A model generated the notes under the pieces. That model was not told where the DNA came from. It worked only from the letters and a program-made list of their open reading frames with translations, and ran no database searches. The translations under genes and the position numbers were made by a program. A DNA stretch of 64,000 bases. It comes from Paenibacillus sp. FSL R7-0345 (lineage in GTDB: Bacteria > Bacillota > Bacilli > Paenibacillales > Paenibacillaceae). Shown here in pieces: positions 17,322 to 26,946 of the stretch. Where the stretch lies: contig NZ_CP152002.1 of the NCBI RefSeq assembly GCF_038595055.1, positions 742,001 through 806,000 on the forward strand. Reading direction: 5' to 3'. The stretch's first letter is position 1; every line of letters begins with the position of its first letter.

Positions 17322-18197
17322 CTACCTTAGTTGACAGTGGACTGTAGCATCTCTAAATGTCTTGAACTCTGTAATAAAGCCCTTATAGTCTTGCTCCCGG
17401 CCCACTTTTGGCATCATGATCCAAAGGGATCTCATTTTTGATCTAAATGGGATGTAGGTTCTTATCACATCGTTTGCTAATGGAAATGCGTCAAGGATGC
17501 GTTTTTGTAAAGCTTTGTCCAGTACGGGCTCGTGGTAGAGATGGAACTCGAAGTAATCCATTTCAGGATAAGTGGTAACCCAGCGTCCGGTTACAGGAGG
17601 CAGTTCTAGTGGAAATAGCTCCTGAGGGTTTAAAATGACAAAACCCGCAATGCTCTTTACTTGGTTTCTCTCAGTAAATAGATCCTTAATGTGAATTTTT
17701 TTTGCAACTGCTGGGTCGAAGTACTCTGCTGGTGTAGAGTATGAAAATTCCTCAGGATTATTTTTGTTAACCAATTGCCAAGGATGATTAAGTAAAATGG
17801 AAAGTTGGAATGGTCTAGGCCAATGTGGCATTCCAGATGAATTAAATAAGTTATGTGCCGCGCCTGCTCTTATAGCAGAATACCCAAGTGCTTCTGCTAC
17901 ATCAGGCTCTGAAAGATTAAATAATCTTCTGCAGAGTGTGCGTCTAAAATAAAGGTCTGAATCATTCATGAGTAAATGCCAAAGCTCAATGGAGTTTTGT
18001 AATGCCAACACATCTACATAATCCAACTGACATAACTTGCGTTTTGTTGATTTTAATTTTGCTTGTAGACGTTTTAAATCACTTTCATTCTCTAGCTTGT
18101 GCATTATTGAAAAATACTCATCTACAAGAGAACGAATATGACTTTGATAGACGCCATCATATTTGATGGTAGGGTTCATAGTATCACCACTAACCAT
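17322..18197 (-). CDS. Hypothetical protein upstream of the recombinase trio
   Basis: The protein has 291 residues from ATG 18197; ATG 18179 with GGTG upstream may be the true start (285 residues). It is a soluble, mostly helical N-terminal half (a long charged helix at ~25-60, then LSEPDVAEALGYSAIRAGAAHNL, which could be a small DNA-binding turn) with a more beta-like C-terminal half. I do not recognise the family. It is co-oriented with the recombinase trio and bracketed by two related palindromes, so it may be an element-encoded regulator or accessory protein. Confidence 0.6.
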   Translation of the reverse strand: MVSGDTMNPTIKYDGVYQSHIRSLVDEYFSIMHKLENESDLKRLQAKLKSTKRKLCQLDYVDVLALQNSIELWHLLMNDSDLYFRRTLCRRLFNLSEPDVAEALGYSAIRAGAAHNLFNSSGMPHWPRPFQLSILLNHPWQLVNKNNPEEFSYSTPAEYFDPAVAKKIHIKDLFTERNQVKSIAGFVILNPQELFPLELPPVTGRWVTTYPEMDYFEFHLYHEPVLDKALQKRILDAFPLANDVIRTYIPFRSKMRSLWIMMPKVGREQDYKGFITEFKTFRDATVHCQLR

Positions 18198-18227
18198 ATT
18201 AATGCATTTTCGTTAGCATTATAGAAA

Positions 18228-18246
18228 CTCTCAGTTGAACTGAGAG
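18228..18246. repeat. Palindrome 2 bracketing the unknown gene
   Basis: CTCTCAGTT, a single G, then AACTGAGAG form a perfect 9-bp inverted repeat 31 bp upstream of the start of the unknown gene. It shares TCTCAGT/ACTGAGA half sites with palindrome 1 at 17270-17290. The position fits an operator of that gene or a recombinase site. Confidence 0.7.
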
Positions 18247-18633
18247 ATTGGAACCAATGTATTGAATGGGGGAAACTGATAATAAGACACCTCCGAAGTA
18301 CTGTTGTTGAAAAGACTCTTGAGTTGATTAGAGGGAAAAATGATTGTGTAGTTCATCGGATTTGCTTGAATATTTTATATCTGTAAGTCCTAGGTAGAAC
18401 TTAGGAATGCTGAAGTGAGTTAATACCTAACAGCTACATTACTAAAACTACAATTAGAAAAACAAAGATGTTAAAACTCCAAAGATTAAGCATTCCGGCA
18501 ATAACACGTCTATACGGAATCATATCAAGTCGGAATCTGTATCCTTAAAAAACTCTAAGCAAAAACGTCAATCACTGTTACTACAACTTTATGTAAAGTT
18601 TTGAATTAAACAATACTATTGGAGGTGAACTTT
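18247..18633. other. Intergenic region between unknown gene and excisionase-like gene
   Basis: This AT-rich stretch of about 390 bp contains no open frame I would support. It probably holds the promoter of the excisionase-like gene, whose ribosome site GGAGGTG lies at 18621-18627. Confidence 0.4.
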
Positions 18634-18963
18634 ATGAAAGAATATGAATTATTACGAATTCAATTATTAAAAACACTAGTACAAATGGAAGAGAAGCTTA
18701 TAGGTGTCGAGAAGAAAAAGCTTCAATTTTATGATACTGTTGAAAGTAGAGATGAGAATTTAATCTTTCGCCAAAACAGTCCTCAGCAGCAAGCTATAAT
18801 GTCTGTATCTGAGTTGTCTGAGTATCTCGGTGTCTCTACAGACTGTATTTATACAATGGTACGTGAAAATCAAATTCCCTTTATAAGAGTACGAAGACGA
18901 ATATTATTTGCCAGAGAGTCAATTAATGAATGGATTCACATTAACACCCCATATTCTGAATAA
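18634..18963 (+). CDS. Excisionase-family HTH DNA-binding protein
   Basis: The protein has 109 residues from ATG 18634, which has GGAGGTG at ideal spacing; the in-frame TTG 18619 is not needed. The C-terminal ~50 residues are a MerR-like winged helix of the excisionase class (SVSELSEYLGVSTDCIYTMV, then IPFIRVRRRILF and INEWI). The N-terminal ~50 residues form a charged helix. Such proteins bend DNA during excision or regulate element genes. It lies near three tyrosine recombinases and one integrase, consistent with a recombination directionality factor. Confidence 0.75.
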   Translation: MKEYELLRIQLLKTLVQMEEKLIGVEKKKLQFYDTVESRDENLIFRQNSPQQQAIMSVSELSEYLGVSTDCIYTMVRENQIPFIRVRRRILFARESINEWIHINTPYSE

Positions 18964-19392
18964 CGGTTTAACGTTAATTAGTCTCATTTACTTCCAAAAT
19001 GAGAGGGAAAAACCACCACGAAAAACCACCACAAAAAAACCCTCCGATTCGGATGGATTTGACTGTGGTGGTTGATCACTTAAGATTACTGTATGATTAA
19101 AATTCAAACAAGCGGTAAATAATTCCTAGTTTTAAGGAATTGGTTTTTATAACCTCTACCTCGAAGTTACAATGGTGCAAGGCCCTGACGTCCGGGTTGG
19201 TCATTATCATGTACATCGCCATTAATTAGAGAAAGTGTCGCAGACGTGGAAGGCCCATCTGCCCTAATTATTGACAAGTATATAGCATAGAACGTATTAT
19301 TAGGTTAACTGAATACAAAAAAAGCGGAAAGCATCCGTAAACAGGCGAAAGCCTTGTTTATGGATGCTTTTTCTATTGAGGGGACTTTTAAT
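18964..19392. other. Intergenic with repeated CCACCAC words and a minus-strand hairpin
   Basis: A short direct repeat of AAAAACCACCAC occurs at about 19010-19033 and pairs with GTGGTGGTT at about 19064-19072, enclosing a small TCCGATTCGGA palindrome. On the minus strand that palindrome is followed by a T-run and may terminate leftward transcription. No gene is visible in 19090-19320. Confidence 0.4.
19324..19374 (+). terminator. Long imperfect hairpin with T-run
   Basis: AGCATCC near 19330, continuing TAAACA and GGC, pairs with GCC, TGTTTA and GGATGCT around GAAA, and ends in TTTTT. Arms are about 17 bp with a few mismatches. It is upstream of the small gene at 19393, so it may be a terminator or attenuator. 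Confidence 0.55.
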
Positions 19393-19611
19393 ATGATATC
19401 ACGAGTTAGAATAACTACAGATTTACAAATCGAAAATTATATTTTTTGTAAAAAACGAGTGGAGGTATGGATAGGTGAAGATATGGTGTATTATGGTAGA
19501 ATATTTTCTTTTACCTCGGAATCTATTACCGTTCGTGATGGGAATCTCTATTTGCGTGAATGTTGTTCAATTAAATCAAGATACACATATCTTGAAGTAG
19601 TAGGGAATTAA
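19393..19611 (+). CDS. Small hypothetical protein
   Basis: The protein has 72 residues from ATG 19393, chosen because GAGGGG lies just upstream; a longer frame from 19354 would run through the hairpin. The sequence looks like a small beta-barrel (KKRVEVWIGEDMVYYGRIFSF). No family is recognised. It sits alone between hairpins. Confidence 0.5.
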   Translation: MISRVRITTDLQIENYIFCKKRVEVWIGEDMVYYGRIFSFTSESITVRDGNLYLRECCSIKSRYTYLEVVGN

Positions 19612-19935
19612 TTATATGAAAACCTATCATTAAAATCTCTAAATTTATGCCGACTATTGTTCGAAGAAAATAAAGTATTAGATTGACGTTGTTGATTTGA
19701 CGCGGTTTTTTGGTTGCAAAATCGTCAGGTATTGAGAAATGAGTTTTAGACTTATCAAACAAGTGAGTGAAACTAAAAGCCAGTAATGAAAAATAAAGCA
19801 TTAGACTGGAAAAATCAATAATTTTAGTCTGCTACTTCATGTTTCATTTTTATTAAGGGGAACTAAATCGACCATCGCCTGTTTCAACCAGAATTGATAG
19901 TGAAAAAAATTAAAAGATAGATCGACTCAAAAATG
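19612..19935. other. Intergenic, low information
   Basis: AT-rich stretch without a supported gene. A word of about 17 bases starting AATAAAG recurs imperfectly (near 19671 and 19792), the only structure I noticed. Confidence 0.3.
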
Positions 19936-20304
19936 TCAGGATCGATGCGAAAGCAGCTCCGTCTCATCATCGACCAATACGACATCATCGGCTTCGATAG
20001 CTGCTTTTGCGCCTTTAGAAACCATACGTTTGTAAAAGGAAGGGACCATATCTACAATGAATAGCTTGTAGCCATAAGCGTTAGCTACAGTTAGGATTTC
20101 ATGGAGCAAACCAAATCCGTAACCCTTATTATGCTCTGTGATGGGAATGAAAATATTAGACAGGTGAAGTTGCTTAGTTCGGTGAGAGATACCCAACTGG
20201 AGAACAAGAGTTTCAGTAAGTTTATCCTTAGTTTGTTGAACTTCCACTCTCAGCGTTTCATCATAATCCATAGAACCAAAATAGGTTACATCGTGAGAAT
20301 ACAT
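19936..20304 (-). CDS. GNAT-like acetyltransferase fold, short
   Basis: The protein has 122 residues from ATG 20304. It contains a pattern resembling GNAT motif A (FIPITEHNKGYGFGLLHEI, an N-x-G-x-G-like pyrophosphate loop) followed by YKLFIVDMVPSFYKRMVSKGA, the usual strand-helix with FY. It is short for the family (~140-180), so the N-terminal strands are reduced. No strong ribosome site is visible before the start. The substrate is unknown. Confidence 0.55.
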   Translation of the reverse strand: MYSHDVTYFGSMDYDETLRVEVQQTKDKLTETLVLQLGISHRTKQLHLSNIFIPITEHNKGYGFGLLHEILTVANAYGYKLFIVDMVPSFYKRMVSKGAKAAIEADDVVLVDDETELLSHRS

Positions 20305-20724
20305 TTTTTTTAAAAGGGGAGATAGAAAAGTTTTAAATATGAAAATGGAATAGATCCTTAAAAGTAACCAAGCATTTCAATGAATTTATATCAAAGAGCC
20401 GGAGAACAATCTCAAGGCTTTTTGTTTTGTCTTTTTCTATAGAATTACGTGATGATTATTAGATTCCAAGTTTATTCAAATATCTATATTTTCATGCTAT
20501 TTGTTATGGTAAAATAATCCTACATAACAAACATGAATTATGGAATTCTAATCACAGGAGACTACATAAATGGGGCAGAGATATATCAACAGAAAAGAAT
20601 ATTAGAAATATTAAAAGAATAAATATTTCTATTTGTAATTTAAGATTGATTCTTAATGATTTCTTAAAATAAGGAAATTCTAACACTTCAAATTGATGAA
20701 CTAATGTCTAAGGAGTCGTAAAAA
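20305..20724. other. Intergenic with a weak hairpin
   Basis: A hairpin GCC-G-GAGA / TCTC-AA-GGC with TTTTTG follows at about 20396-20430. The rest is AT-rich and carries the promoter and the ribosome site (AAGGAG) of the next small gene. Confidence 0.4.
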
Positions 20725-21039
20725 ATGGAGAAGCTAACACTTAGTATTTTTGAACGGTATAACCTCCTATCTCTTGCAAAAAAACAGAAATTGGGGAAAG
20801 GTGATAGTAGCGATTTAAAACAATGGGATTATTTATTATCCAAAGCTTCATTTACACCAAAAGGATATTATATATCTGAAAGAGTAAAACATGAATACAT
20901 AAACTATGTAAAGCAATATCATCCTTATGTGTATGATTATGAAAAATACTTCATGAATGATGATGTGATTAAATTTTCAGTTAAAAATGACAATAAGTTA
21001 AGAAAAATATTAATGACTTATCAAGGAAGAACATTGTAA
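20725..21039 (+). CDS. Small hypothetical protein
   Basis: A 104-residue soluble protein with AAGGAG upstream of ATG 20725. It is Lys- and Tyr-rich with no recognised motif. A terminator at 21093-21120 separates it from the DUF262 genes, so it is a separate unit. Confidence 0.55.
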   Translation: MEKLTLSIFERYNLLSLAKKQKLGKGDSSDLKQWDYLLSKASFTPKGYYISERVKHEYINYVKQYHPYVYDYEKYFMNDDVIKFSVKNDNKLRKILMTYQGRTL

Positions 21040-21092
21040 AAGGAAAATTATAGTAAACCTGTTGAAAGATGCAATGATCGTAATTTATATTT

Positions 21093-21121
21093 ACCCCTAT
21101 CTTTTAAAGAGGGGGTTTTTG
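21093..21121 (+). terminator. Terminator of the small gene
   Basis: ACCCCT (21093-21098) pairs with AGGGGGT (21110-21116) around an AT-rich loop, followed by TTTTTG. Confidence 0.65.
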
Positions 21122-21229
21122 TTTGTAAATACAATAGAAGATAAGATGATAATTACGATGGGGAACATCCAACTTATTTTAGATAATGAAAATAAAAAAA
21201 TATAATCCTAATAAGGAGTGATAGACTAA

Positions 21230-23797
21230 GTGAGTATTGAACTTTATTATAAATCGGTAAAAGAGATATTACATTTCCATTTTATTGTTCCTTCCTATCA
21301 AAGAGGCTACCGCTGGGGGAGCAAGCAGGTTGAACAACTTATTGATGATATATATAAAGAGCAAGGTAAAAAGTATTATCTTCAGCCTCTTGTTATAAGT
21401 AATGTTGCTAACTCTGAGCTGAAATGGAATGTTATAGATGGCCAACAGCGTCTAACAACAATATTTATTATAATAGGGGCTTTAAATTATTTAATCTCAC
21501 AAGATCCGGGCAAAACAATTCATGATCCAAACCTAACGATGACTTTAGAATATGAGAGCCGTACAAGCAGTGCTATATTTCTGAGTTTTTTAACTGACTA
21601 TAAAAACTTAGCTGATCTGCCAATGGAGGTCTTAAACCAAGAGTGTTTATGGGAAACGTTTAAACTGTATAAAATAGGAGGAGATGTAGAGAAAAATTTG
21701 GATTTTGAATACATGCTCGATGCATTTTGCACATCCGTCAATATAGTAAATGAATTATTGGGAAAAAGTGAGTTGAACAATTTAATTGTTTTAAAGCAGC
21801 GATTATTGAATGAGTGTGTTTTCATTTGGTGCCCAATCAATGCAAATGAAAATGATAAGAGAAATTCGGAAATAACACAATTTTCAAAGATAAACATGGG
21901 GAAAATAGAACTTACAGATGCAGAACTTATAAAAGCAGAGATAATGAATCCTTCACGATTAAACAATGAACTCGAAAGAAACGAGATTAAAGAAAAACAA
22001 TTTGCTATTTCAGAAGTATGGTATTCTATGGAAAATGAATTGAGGAAACCGGATTTTTGGGCTTTTGTCCCTCATGAAGGCCAATATAGTATTGAAAATC
22101 ATAGTAGGTCTAGAATCGATGTTTTATTCGAATATTTATTATTGGAAAATGAATTAGAACATAGGGGGGGAGTGAATAGTTATATAGAAAAATTAAGTTC
22201 ATTATATAAATATTCGTTATTTGCAAGAGTGCAGCAGCTTCTAGATAATGATAATACTTGGGGTAAAATCAGAGATATTTTTGAACAATTGAAAGAGTTG
22301 TATGAAAGTGACGGAAGAACTCAAATAGAAGATGATAAAAGTAAGCATACAGCTGGGAAGGACGCTAGTATATACAATTTACTAAGTTTTATTACCCTTT
22401 ATCAACAAAAAAAAGGCGAGAATAAAAGTTTTTTTTATCTGAAAAGCTATGAAACATTCTATAGATTATTAAAAAGAGATCGGGATGAACGCATCCCTTA
22501 TATTAAAAGTAAAATTAGAGAAATGATGTATGGAGAAGAAAACATTGAAGATAAGATAAAACGTATCAGATATGGAAAACGTGACGAATTGCGGGAAACA
22601 TTACTGTTGTATAATTTGGTGATTTTATCTAAAACAACTGGAATTGGTAATCGATATAATTTTTTGGAGCATAATAATATTAAACGTGAGTGGACTAGAG
22701 AGCATATATTTCCTCAAAATACTAGAATTTCTTTAAAAAACACACTGAAGGCACAAAAAGATCTTTTACATCTGTTTACTAGTAACCTTGATGTAAAAGA
22801 CAATATTGTATTAAAGAATGAAATGATTTTTAAGTATATCAATTATTTATACGGGAAAGAGAATCTTTCCTATTCTCCCGTTAATCTTGATAACTCTGGA
22901 ATAATCAATTGGACTAATGATGAGGAGGCAATTGAATTATTTATAAAACAAAAAAACGATGAGGATGAATACGAAAAAGAATATGCTAAAAAACTAATGC
23001 TGATTCAAAAATCCATAAATTTATTATCGAAAATCAAAGTTTTGGAGAAAAACAATGGATTAATATACGGAAAAAATCAGGAAGCCGTGATTAAACATAT
23101 AACAACCAATAATGATATATTTAAAAGCATTGATGTGGAAAAGATTATCTCATTATTTGAAAAAGAACGTGAAAATTGCATTAGAGTTTTGAAGGAATTA
23201 CTACCAAATATACAATTTACAGATTTTATTACTGGGTACGTAGATAAATATATGAATGGATCTATATTTATAATGAATTCTAAAGTTTATGAGGAGGGTC
23301 AAGAAGGAATTATAAATTTCAATAGAATATTTACAAGGATGTATGAAGCTATCATTGATAATATAGAAAGCATAAATAACATAAAGACATGTGCCCATTA
23401 TCTTCCTTTGTTAAAGGAAATACTCACCCTAGTAAACCAGTCAATCGAAGTTGAGGTAAGTCGGTTTTTTAAAGATGATTTTAATTATTTAATGTCTGAT
23501 AATTCAATTGGAAATATGGCATTGTTAGATAATATAGTAAATGGAAGCGAAAGTGTCGGCAATAAACCATTTAATAAAAAAAAGGATGCAATCTTCAAAA
23601 AAATGAAATCGGGAGAATTTATCCCTTTGGCAACTATTTTAGCCTTTACAAATGTATATGCAAAAAAACGATTTACAAATGAATACTGGATGTTTGAGAG
23701 TAGATATGAATATGTGTATGATATTATTTCAACAATTAAAGATTTTCTAGAATATAACAAGGATGGGAAGGGTAAAAGGAATGTTAATAAAGGATGA
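21230..23797 (+). CDS. DUF262/DUF1524 (GmrSD-like) protein with HNH-type motif
   Basis: The protein has 855 residues; GTG 21230 follows AAGGAGTG. The N-terminal domain is DUF262 (ParB-like NTPase of GmrS/DndB type): VPSYQRGYRW at 20-29 and IDGQQRLTT at 69-77, both hallmark motifs. A DUF1524-type nuclease motif TREHIFPQN lies at ~489-497 (H492). GmrSD enzymes are NTP-dependent type IV restriction proteins against modified DNA. The last ~300 residues are helical and unassigned. It overlaps the next gene, also DUF262, by 17 bp, so the two are translationally coupled. Confidence 0.82.
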   Translation: MSIELYYKSVKEILHFHFIVPSYQRGYRWGSKQVEQLIDDIYKEQGKKYYLQPLVISNVANSELKWNVIDGQQRLTTIFIIIGALNYLISQDPGKTIHDPNLTMTLEYESRTSSAIFLSFLTDYKNLADLPMEVLNQECLWETFKLYKIGGDVEKNLDFEYMLDAFCTSVNIVNELLGKSELNNLIVLKQRLLNECVFIWCPINANENDKRNSEITQFSKINMGKIELTDAELIKAEIMNPSRLNNELERNEIKEKQFAISEVWYSMENELRKPDFWAFVPHEGQYSIENHSRSRIDVLFEYLLLENELEHRGGVNSYIEKLSSLYKYSLFARVQQLLDNDNTWGKIRDIFEQLKELYESDGRTQIEDDKSKHTAGKDASIYNLLSFITLYQQKKGENKSFFYLKSYETFYRLLKRDRDERIPYIKSKIREMMYGEENIEDKIKRIRYGKRDELRETLLLYNLVILSKTTGIGNRYNFLEHNNIKREWTREHIFPQNTRISLKNTLKAQKDLLHLFTSNLDVKDNIVLKNEMIFKYINYLYGKENLSYSPVNLDNSGIINWTNDEEAIELFIKQKNDEDEYEKEYAKKLMLIQKSINLLSKIKVLEKNNGLIYGKNQEAVIKHITTNNDIFKSIDVEKIISLFEKERENCIRVLKELLPNIQFTDFITGYVDKYMNGSIFIMNSKVYEEGQEGIINFNRIFTRMYEAIIDNIESINNIKTCAHYLPLLKEILTLVNQSIEVEVSRFFKDDFNYLMSDNSIGNMALLDNIVNGSESVGNKPFNKKKDAIFKKMKSGEFIPLATILAFTNVYAKKRFTNEYWMFESRYEYVYDIISTIKDFLEYNKDGKGKRNVNKG

Positions 23798-26522
23798 ATA
23801 TGTCTTAACCATACCCAAACAAGAATATTCCTTATATAGATTATTAGAGGAATATAATATATGTATACCTGCCATTCAACGAGATTATGTTCAGGGACTG
23901 AATGAGGTAAGTATAAAAAACAAAAGATTAAGAATGATCCAAGATGTAAAAGAGAGCTTACAGTCTAGAAAACAATTGAGTCTGAATATTGTATATGGTT
24001 TGCATGAAGGTGAAGGTGATAACCTTACATTTTATCCTATTGATGGACAACAGAGGCTTACGTTCTTATATTTGCTGCATTGGTATTTGGCACTAATCTC
24101 AGCAGAGGGAGAATTTGAGCGCTTTTGCGAGCTGAAGTCTTTTTCCTATGAGACAAGAAATTATGCGAATGAATTTTTTAGCTTTTTGAGAATTAAGGAC
24201 AATAAAGAAATGTGGCTAAATATTTTTAAAAGCCGTGATCGCCATAAACGCACACTGTTAGAGCAAATTAAATTGAAAGCGTGGTTTAAGTCTCAGTGGC
24301 TTACAGATACTACGGTTATTTCTATTATTAATGTGTTTAGCGATTTTATAGACAATCTTGAAACAAAAATTGATGTTTCTAAGGCCGCGGAATTTTATGA
24401 TCAATTAAAAACTAGTACTTTAATTTGTTTTGATTTTCTTTCTGAATTGGCTAAAGATGCAGAACTTACTGCTTCTACCAATTATATTCGATTAAATGCC
24501 CGGGGAAAGCAGCTGGATGAATTTGAAAATGTAAAAGCAATTTTATCTTTGTTAGAGAACAAATTGGGAGGCGAAATTAAAGAATATCAGAAGTTTGTAT
24601 ACCAATATGATCAGAAGTATATTGATATTTTCTATAAGGAATGCTCAGAAGAGACGAAATTAGAAGAAAAAACAAAACAAATTAATGATAAAACCCTCAG
24701 ACTGTTGATGAGTACATATATCTTTTTGCGATCTATTAGAGGTGAAGCCAAGGATGAACATATAACATTCGATACTTATTATTCTATTATATATTATGAA
24801 TCCCAAGAAGATGAAATCTCAGGATTTTGGAAAGAGTATTTTGAGTTTTTGAATATTTTGCTAACAACAATAGCTGGTGATGGTAGAATTCAAAAACGCT
24901 TGACATTATTTTGGGAACAAGTGTATGAGCCTAAGACAAATGATTCTGATAACCTGGTATCTAGCTTGCGGTATGTTTATTATTATTACAAATCACAACA
25001 GCAATATCTCAATATAGATAAGCTTGAACAATTGGATTATGTACTTCTTAATTTGAAATATAGGGAGTGGAGACAGAACGGGTTTCAAACAATTGAATTA
25101 CTTGCTCGGTATAGTGCATATTATCCAGATGTATTCGAATTTTTTGCTCAAGAAACACTAGATAAAGTGATTGCAAAGTTGAATGTAAATAAGGAAAATT
25201 GTGAGATTACTGATGTAAATGATATAAAAGTAAGATTTAAAGAGCAGTGTATAAAAGCGAGTATTATAAAGCGGTTAAATGAAGATTACCAGCTGTTTGC
25301 ATCGTTAGAAGGTAAATCGGGCAAACGGCAAATTCAATATTTATTAAGTATAGCTAACATGTGGGTAAATGAAATTACAAAAGAGAAAATAGATGTTTTA
25401 TTGCGATATATGGAGATAGCAGAAAGATTTCTTTGCAGTCAGTCAAAACAAGAACAGCTACTTTGGAAAAAGCTCTTTGCTGTAGCGAGTTACTGGGATG
25501 TAAACAATAATCATTTATTAACGTCCTATATGATAAACCAACAAATAAGTGCTAAGGATCGGTCAGGAAAACGAAATGTTCATTATTGGAATAATGACTA
25601 TTATTTCATAAATGATGATATAGAAGATAAAGAAAAGGAAGGTCATAAGCTAAATGAGCATAAATATGAGCTTGTAAAAAGAGCATATGATATTTGGATC
25701 TCCTATGGATTATCAGATGAACAGCAGAGGAAAGTTTGGTTAAAGGATCAATTTGCTGATTCGGCATATGAAGCAAGTTGGTTAAAATATGCAATTGATA
25801 GAAATCGTCTGGAGCTATTAGATAACACTGTTTCGTATGACGATGCGCAGGAAAGAGTTTATATCGATATTAAGCATAATTATAGAAATCCCAATTGGAG
25901 ATATAATTTTTTTTCCACAGTGTATATGTTTGATTTTTTAGAGAATCAACCAGAATACAAACATAATATGTATAACGCTTACGTTTGGGACTATTATGGG
26001 AGAGCATTTTCTGCAGATTCTATTGAAAATGGAACTCATTTTTATCCAAATCTAAAAATTATCAACCAGTTTGGTTTGCGGTTGCTCTGGGATGGTTTTA
26101 GACGGAAAGAATTATCTTACAAATTTGGTGAGCAATCATGGGAAGTAAGAGGTGTTTTTGGTTATAACCACTCTATTGATTTCCCACACGGACCTAATTC
26201 TAATATCACGATTACCCATAAAGACGTTATAATTACAGAATTTTTAAAAGGGAATCAATATAAGCAGTATATATATAATCTTGATAAGTCCAGTGAATTA
26301 TCCGAAATTGAAGATAGAATACAGGATTTCAAAGTGAAGATTAATGGACTTAAATATACAACAGATGCTGAATATGAACATTGGTCTAGCCGCAATTACT
26401 CATACAATTATAATGAAGTATACAGATATCATTATAAGAATAGTATCATAACCCAAATAAATAAGGAGAACTTTGTTGATATCGAAAACATCCAATTTAT
26501 TAAATGCAATAATCTCCTTTAA
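23781..26522 (+). CDS. Second DUF262-domain protein, no visible nuclease motif
   Basis: The protein has 913 residues from ATG 23781 (an upstream ATG at 23763 lacks ribosome-site spacing). The DUF262 motifs are CIPAIQRDYVQG and IDGQQRLT, ~30 and ~90 residues into the protein. I see no EHxxPQ nuclease motif in the remainder, which is Tyr-rich and helical with a WRYNFFSTVYMFDFL segment in the C-terminal third. It overlaps the upstream DUF262 gene and is probably its partner, perhaps the NTP-sensing subunit. The pair is a plausible restriction or abortive system. Confidence 0.78.
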   Translation: MLIKDEYVLTIPKQEYSLYRLLEEYNICIPAIQRDYVQGLNEVSIKNKRLRMIQDVKESLQSRKQLSLNIVYGLHEGEGDNLTFYPIDGQQRLTFLYLLHWYLALISAEGEFERFCELKSFSYETRNYANEFFSFLRIKDNKEMWLNIFKSRDRHKRTLLEQIKLKAWFKSQWLTDTTVISIINVFSDFIDNLETKIDVSKAAEFYDQLKTSTLICFDFLSELAKDAELTASTNYIRLNARGKQLDEFENVKAILSLLENKLGGEIKEYQKFVYQYDQKYIDIFYKECSEETKLEEKTKQINDKTLRLLMSTYIFLRSIRGEAKDEHITFDTYYSIIYYESQEDEISGFWKEYFEFLNILLTTIAGDGRIQKRLTLFWEQVYEPKTNDSDNLVSSLRYVYYYYKSQQQYLNIDKLEQLDYVLLNLKYREWRQNGFQTIELLARYSAYYPDVFEFFAQETLDKVIAKLNVNKENCEITDVNDIKVRFKEQCIKASIIKRLNEDYQLFASLEGKSGKRQIQYLLSIANMWVNEITKEKIDVLLRYMEIAERFLCSQSKQEQLLWKKLFAVASYWDVNNNHLLTSYMINQQISAKDRSGKRNVHYWNNDYYFINDDIEDKEKEGHKLNEHKYELVKRAYDIWISYGLSDEQQRKVWLKDQFADSAYEASWLKYAIDRNRLELLDNTVSYDDAQERVYIDIKHNYRNPNWRYNFFSTVYMFDFLENQPEYKHNMYNAYVWDYYGRAFSADSIENGTHFYPNLKIINQFGLRLLWDGFRRKELSYKFGEQSWEVRGVFGYNHSIDFPHGPNSNITITHKDVIITEFLKGNQYKQYIYNLDKSSELSEIEDRIQDFKVKINGLKYTTDAEYEHWSSRNYSYNYNEVYRYHYKNSIITQINKENFVDIENIQFIKCNNLL

Positions 26523-26946
26523 ATTAGAGCAAGTATTGGAGGCAATGGTGACATACTTTGTAGTTTGGGTCCATGACACAAATAATTAGATATATGCTTC
26601 ATTACAGTGGAGATCTAAAATATAATTGATGTAAAATTGATGTAAAACATCAACAGAACCACCCGGAAACCAGCCATCCAGAATGGAAGTCCATTGTCTA
26701 AAAGCCCGTCAGATCAAGGCTTCCGCGTATTGCAACAGATCACATCCTAGTGCTATATGTTCCCGCATACGGTGCATGTGGAGAGCGTTGTGTTGATGGA
26801 AAGACAATAAAACATATGGATCATAAACTATTTAAAGCCACTGAGCGCGTATATAGCATTCAGTGGCTTTACTATGTGGAAATGTCAACGCACCATTATG
26901 GGAACAAGATAATATTACGTTTGAAGCCAATGGTTGTGCCCTATAT
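26523..26946. other. Intergenic between DUF262 pair and acyltransferase
   Basis: No supported gene. A direct word TGATGTAAAA occurs twice at about 26628-26648. Peptide-like fragments appear in one plus frame at 26655-26835 but carry a stop and are not recognisable. The right end of the AT-rich accessory region appears to lie here. Confidence 0.35.
26833..26871. terminator. Bidirectional hairpin after the DUF262 pair
   Basis: TAAAGCCACTGA (26833-26844) pairs perfectly with TCAGTGGCTTTA (26860-26871). It lacks a long T-run but lies between converging genes. Confidence 0.5.
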
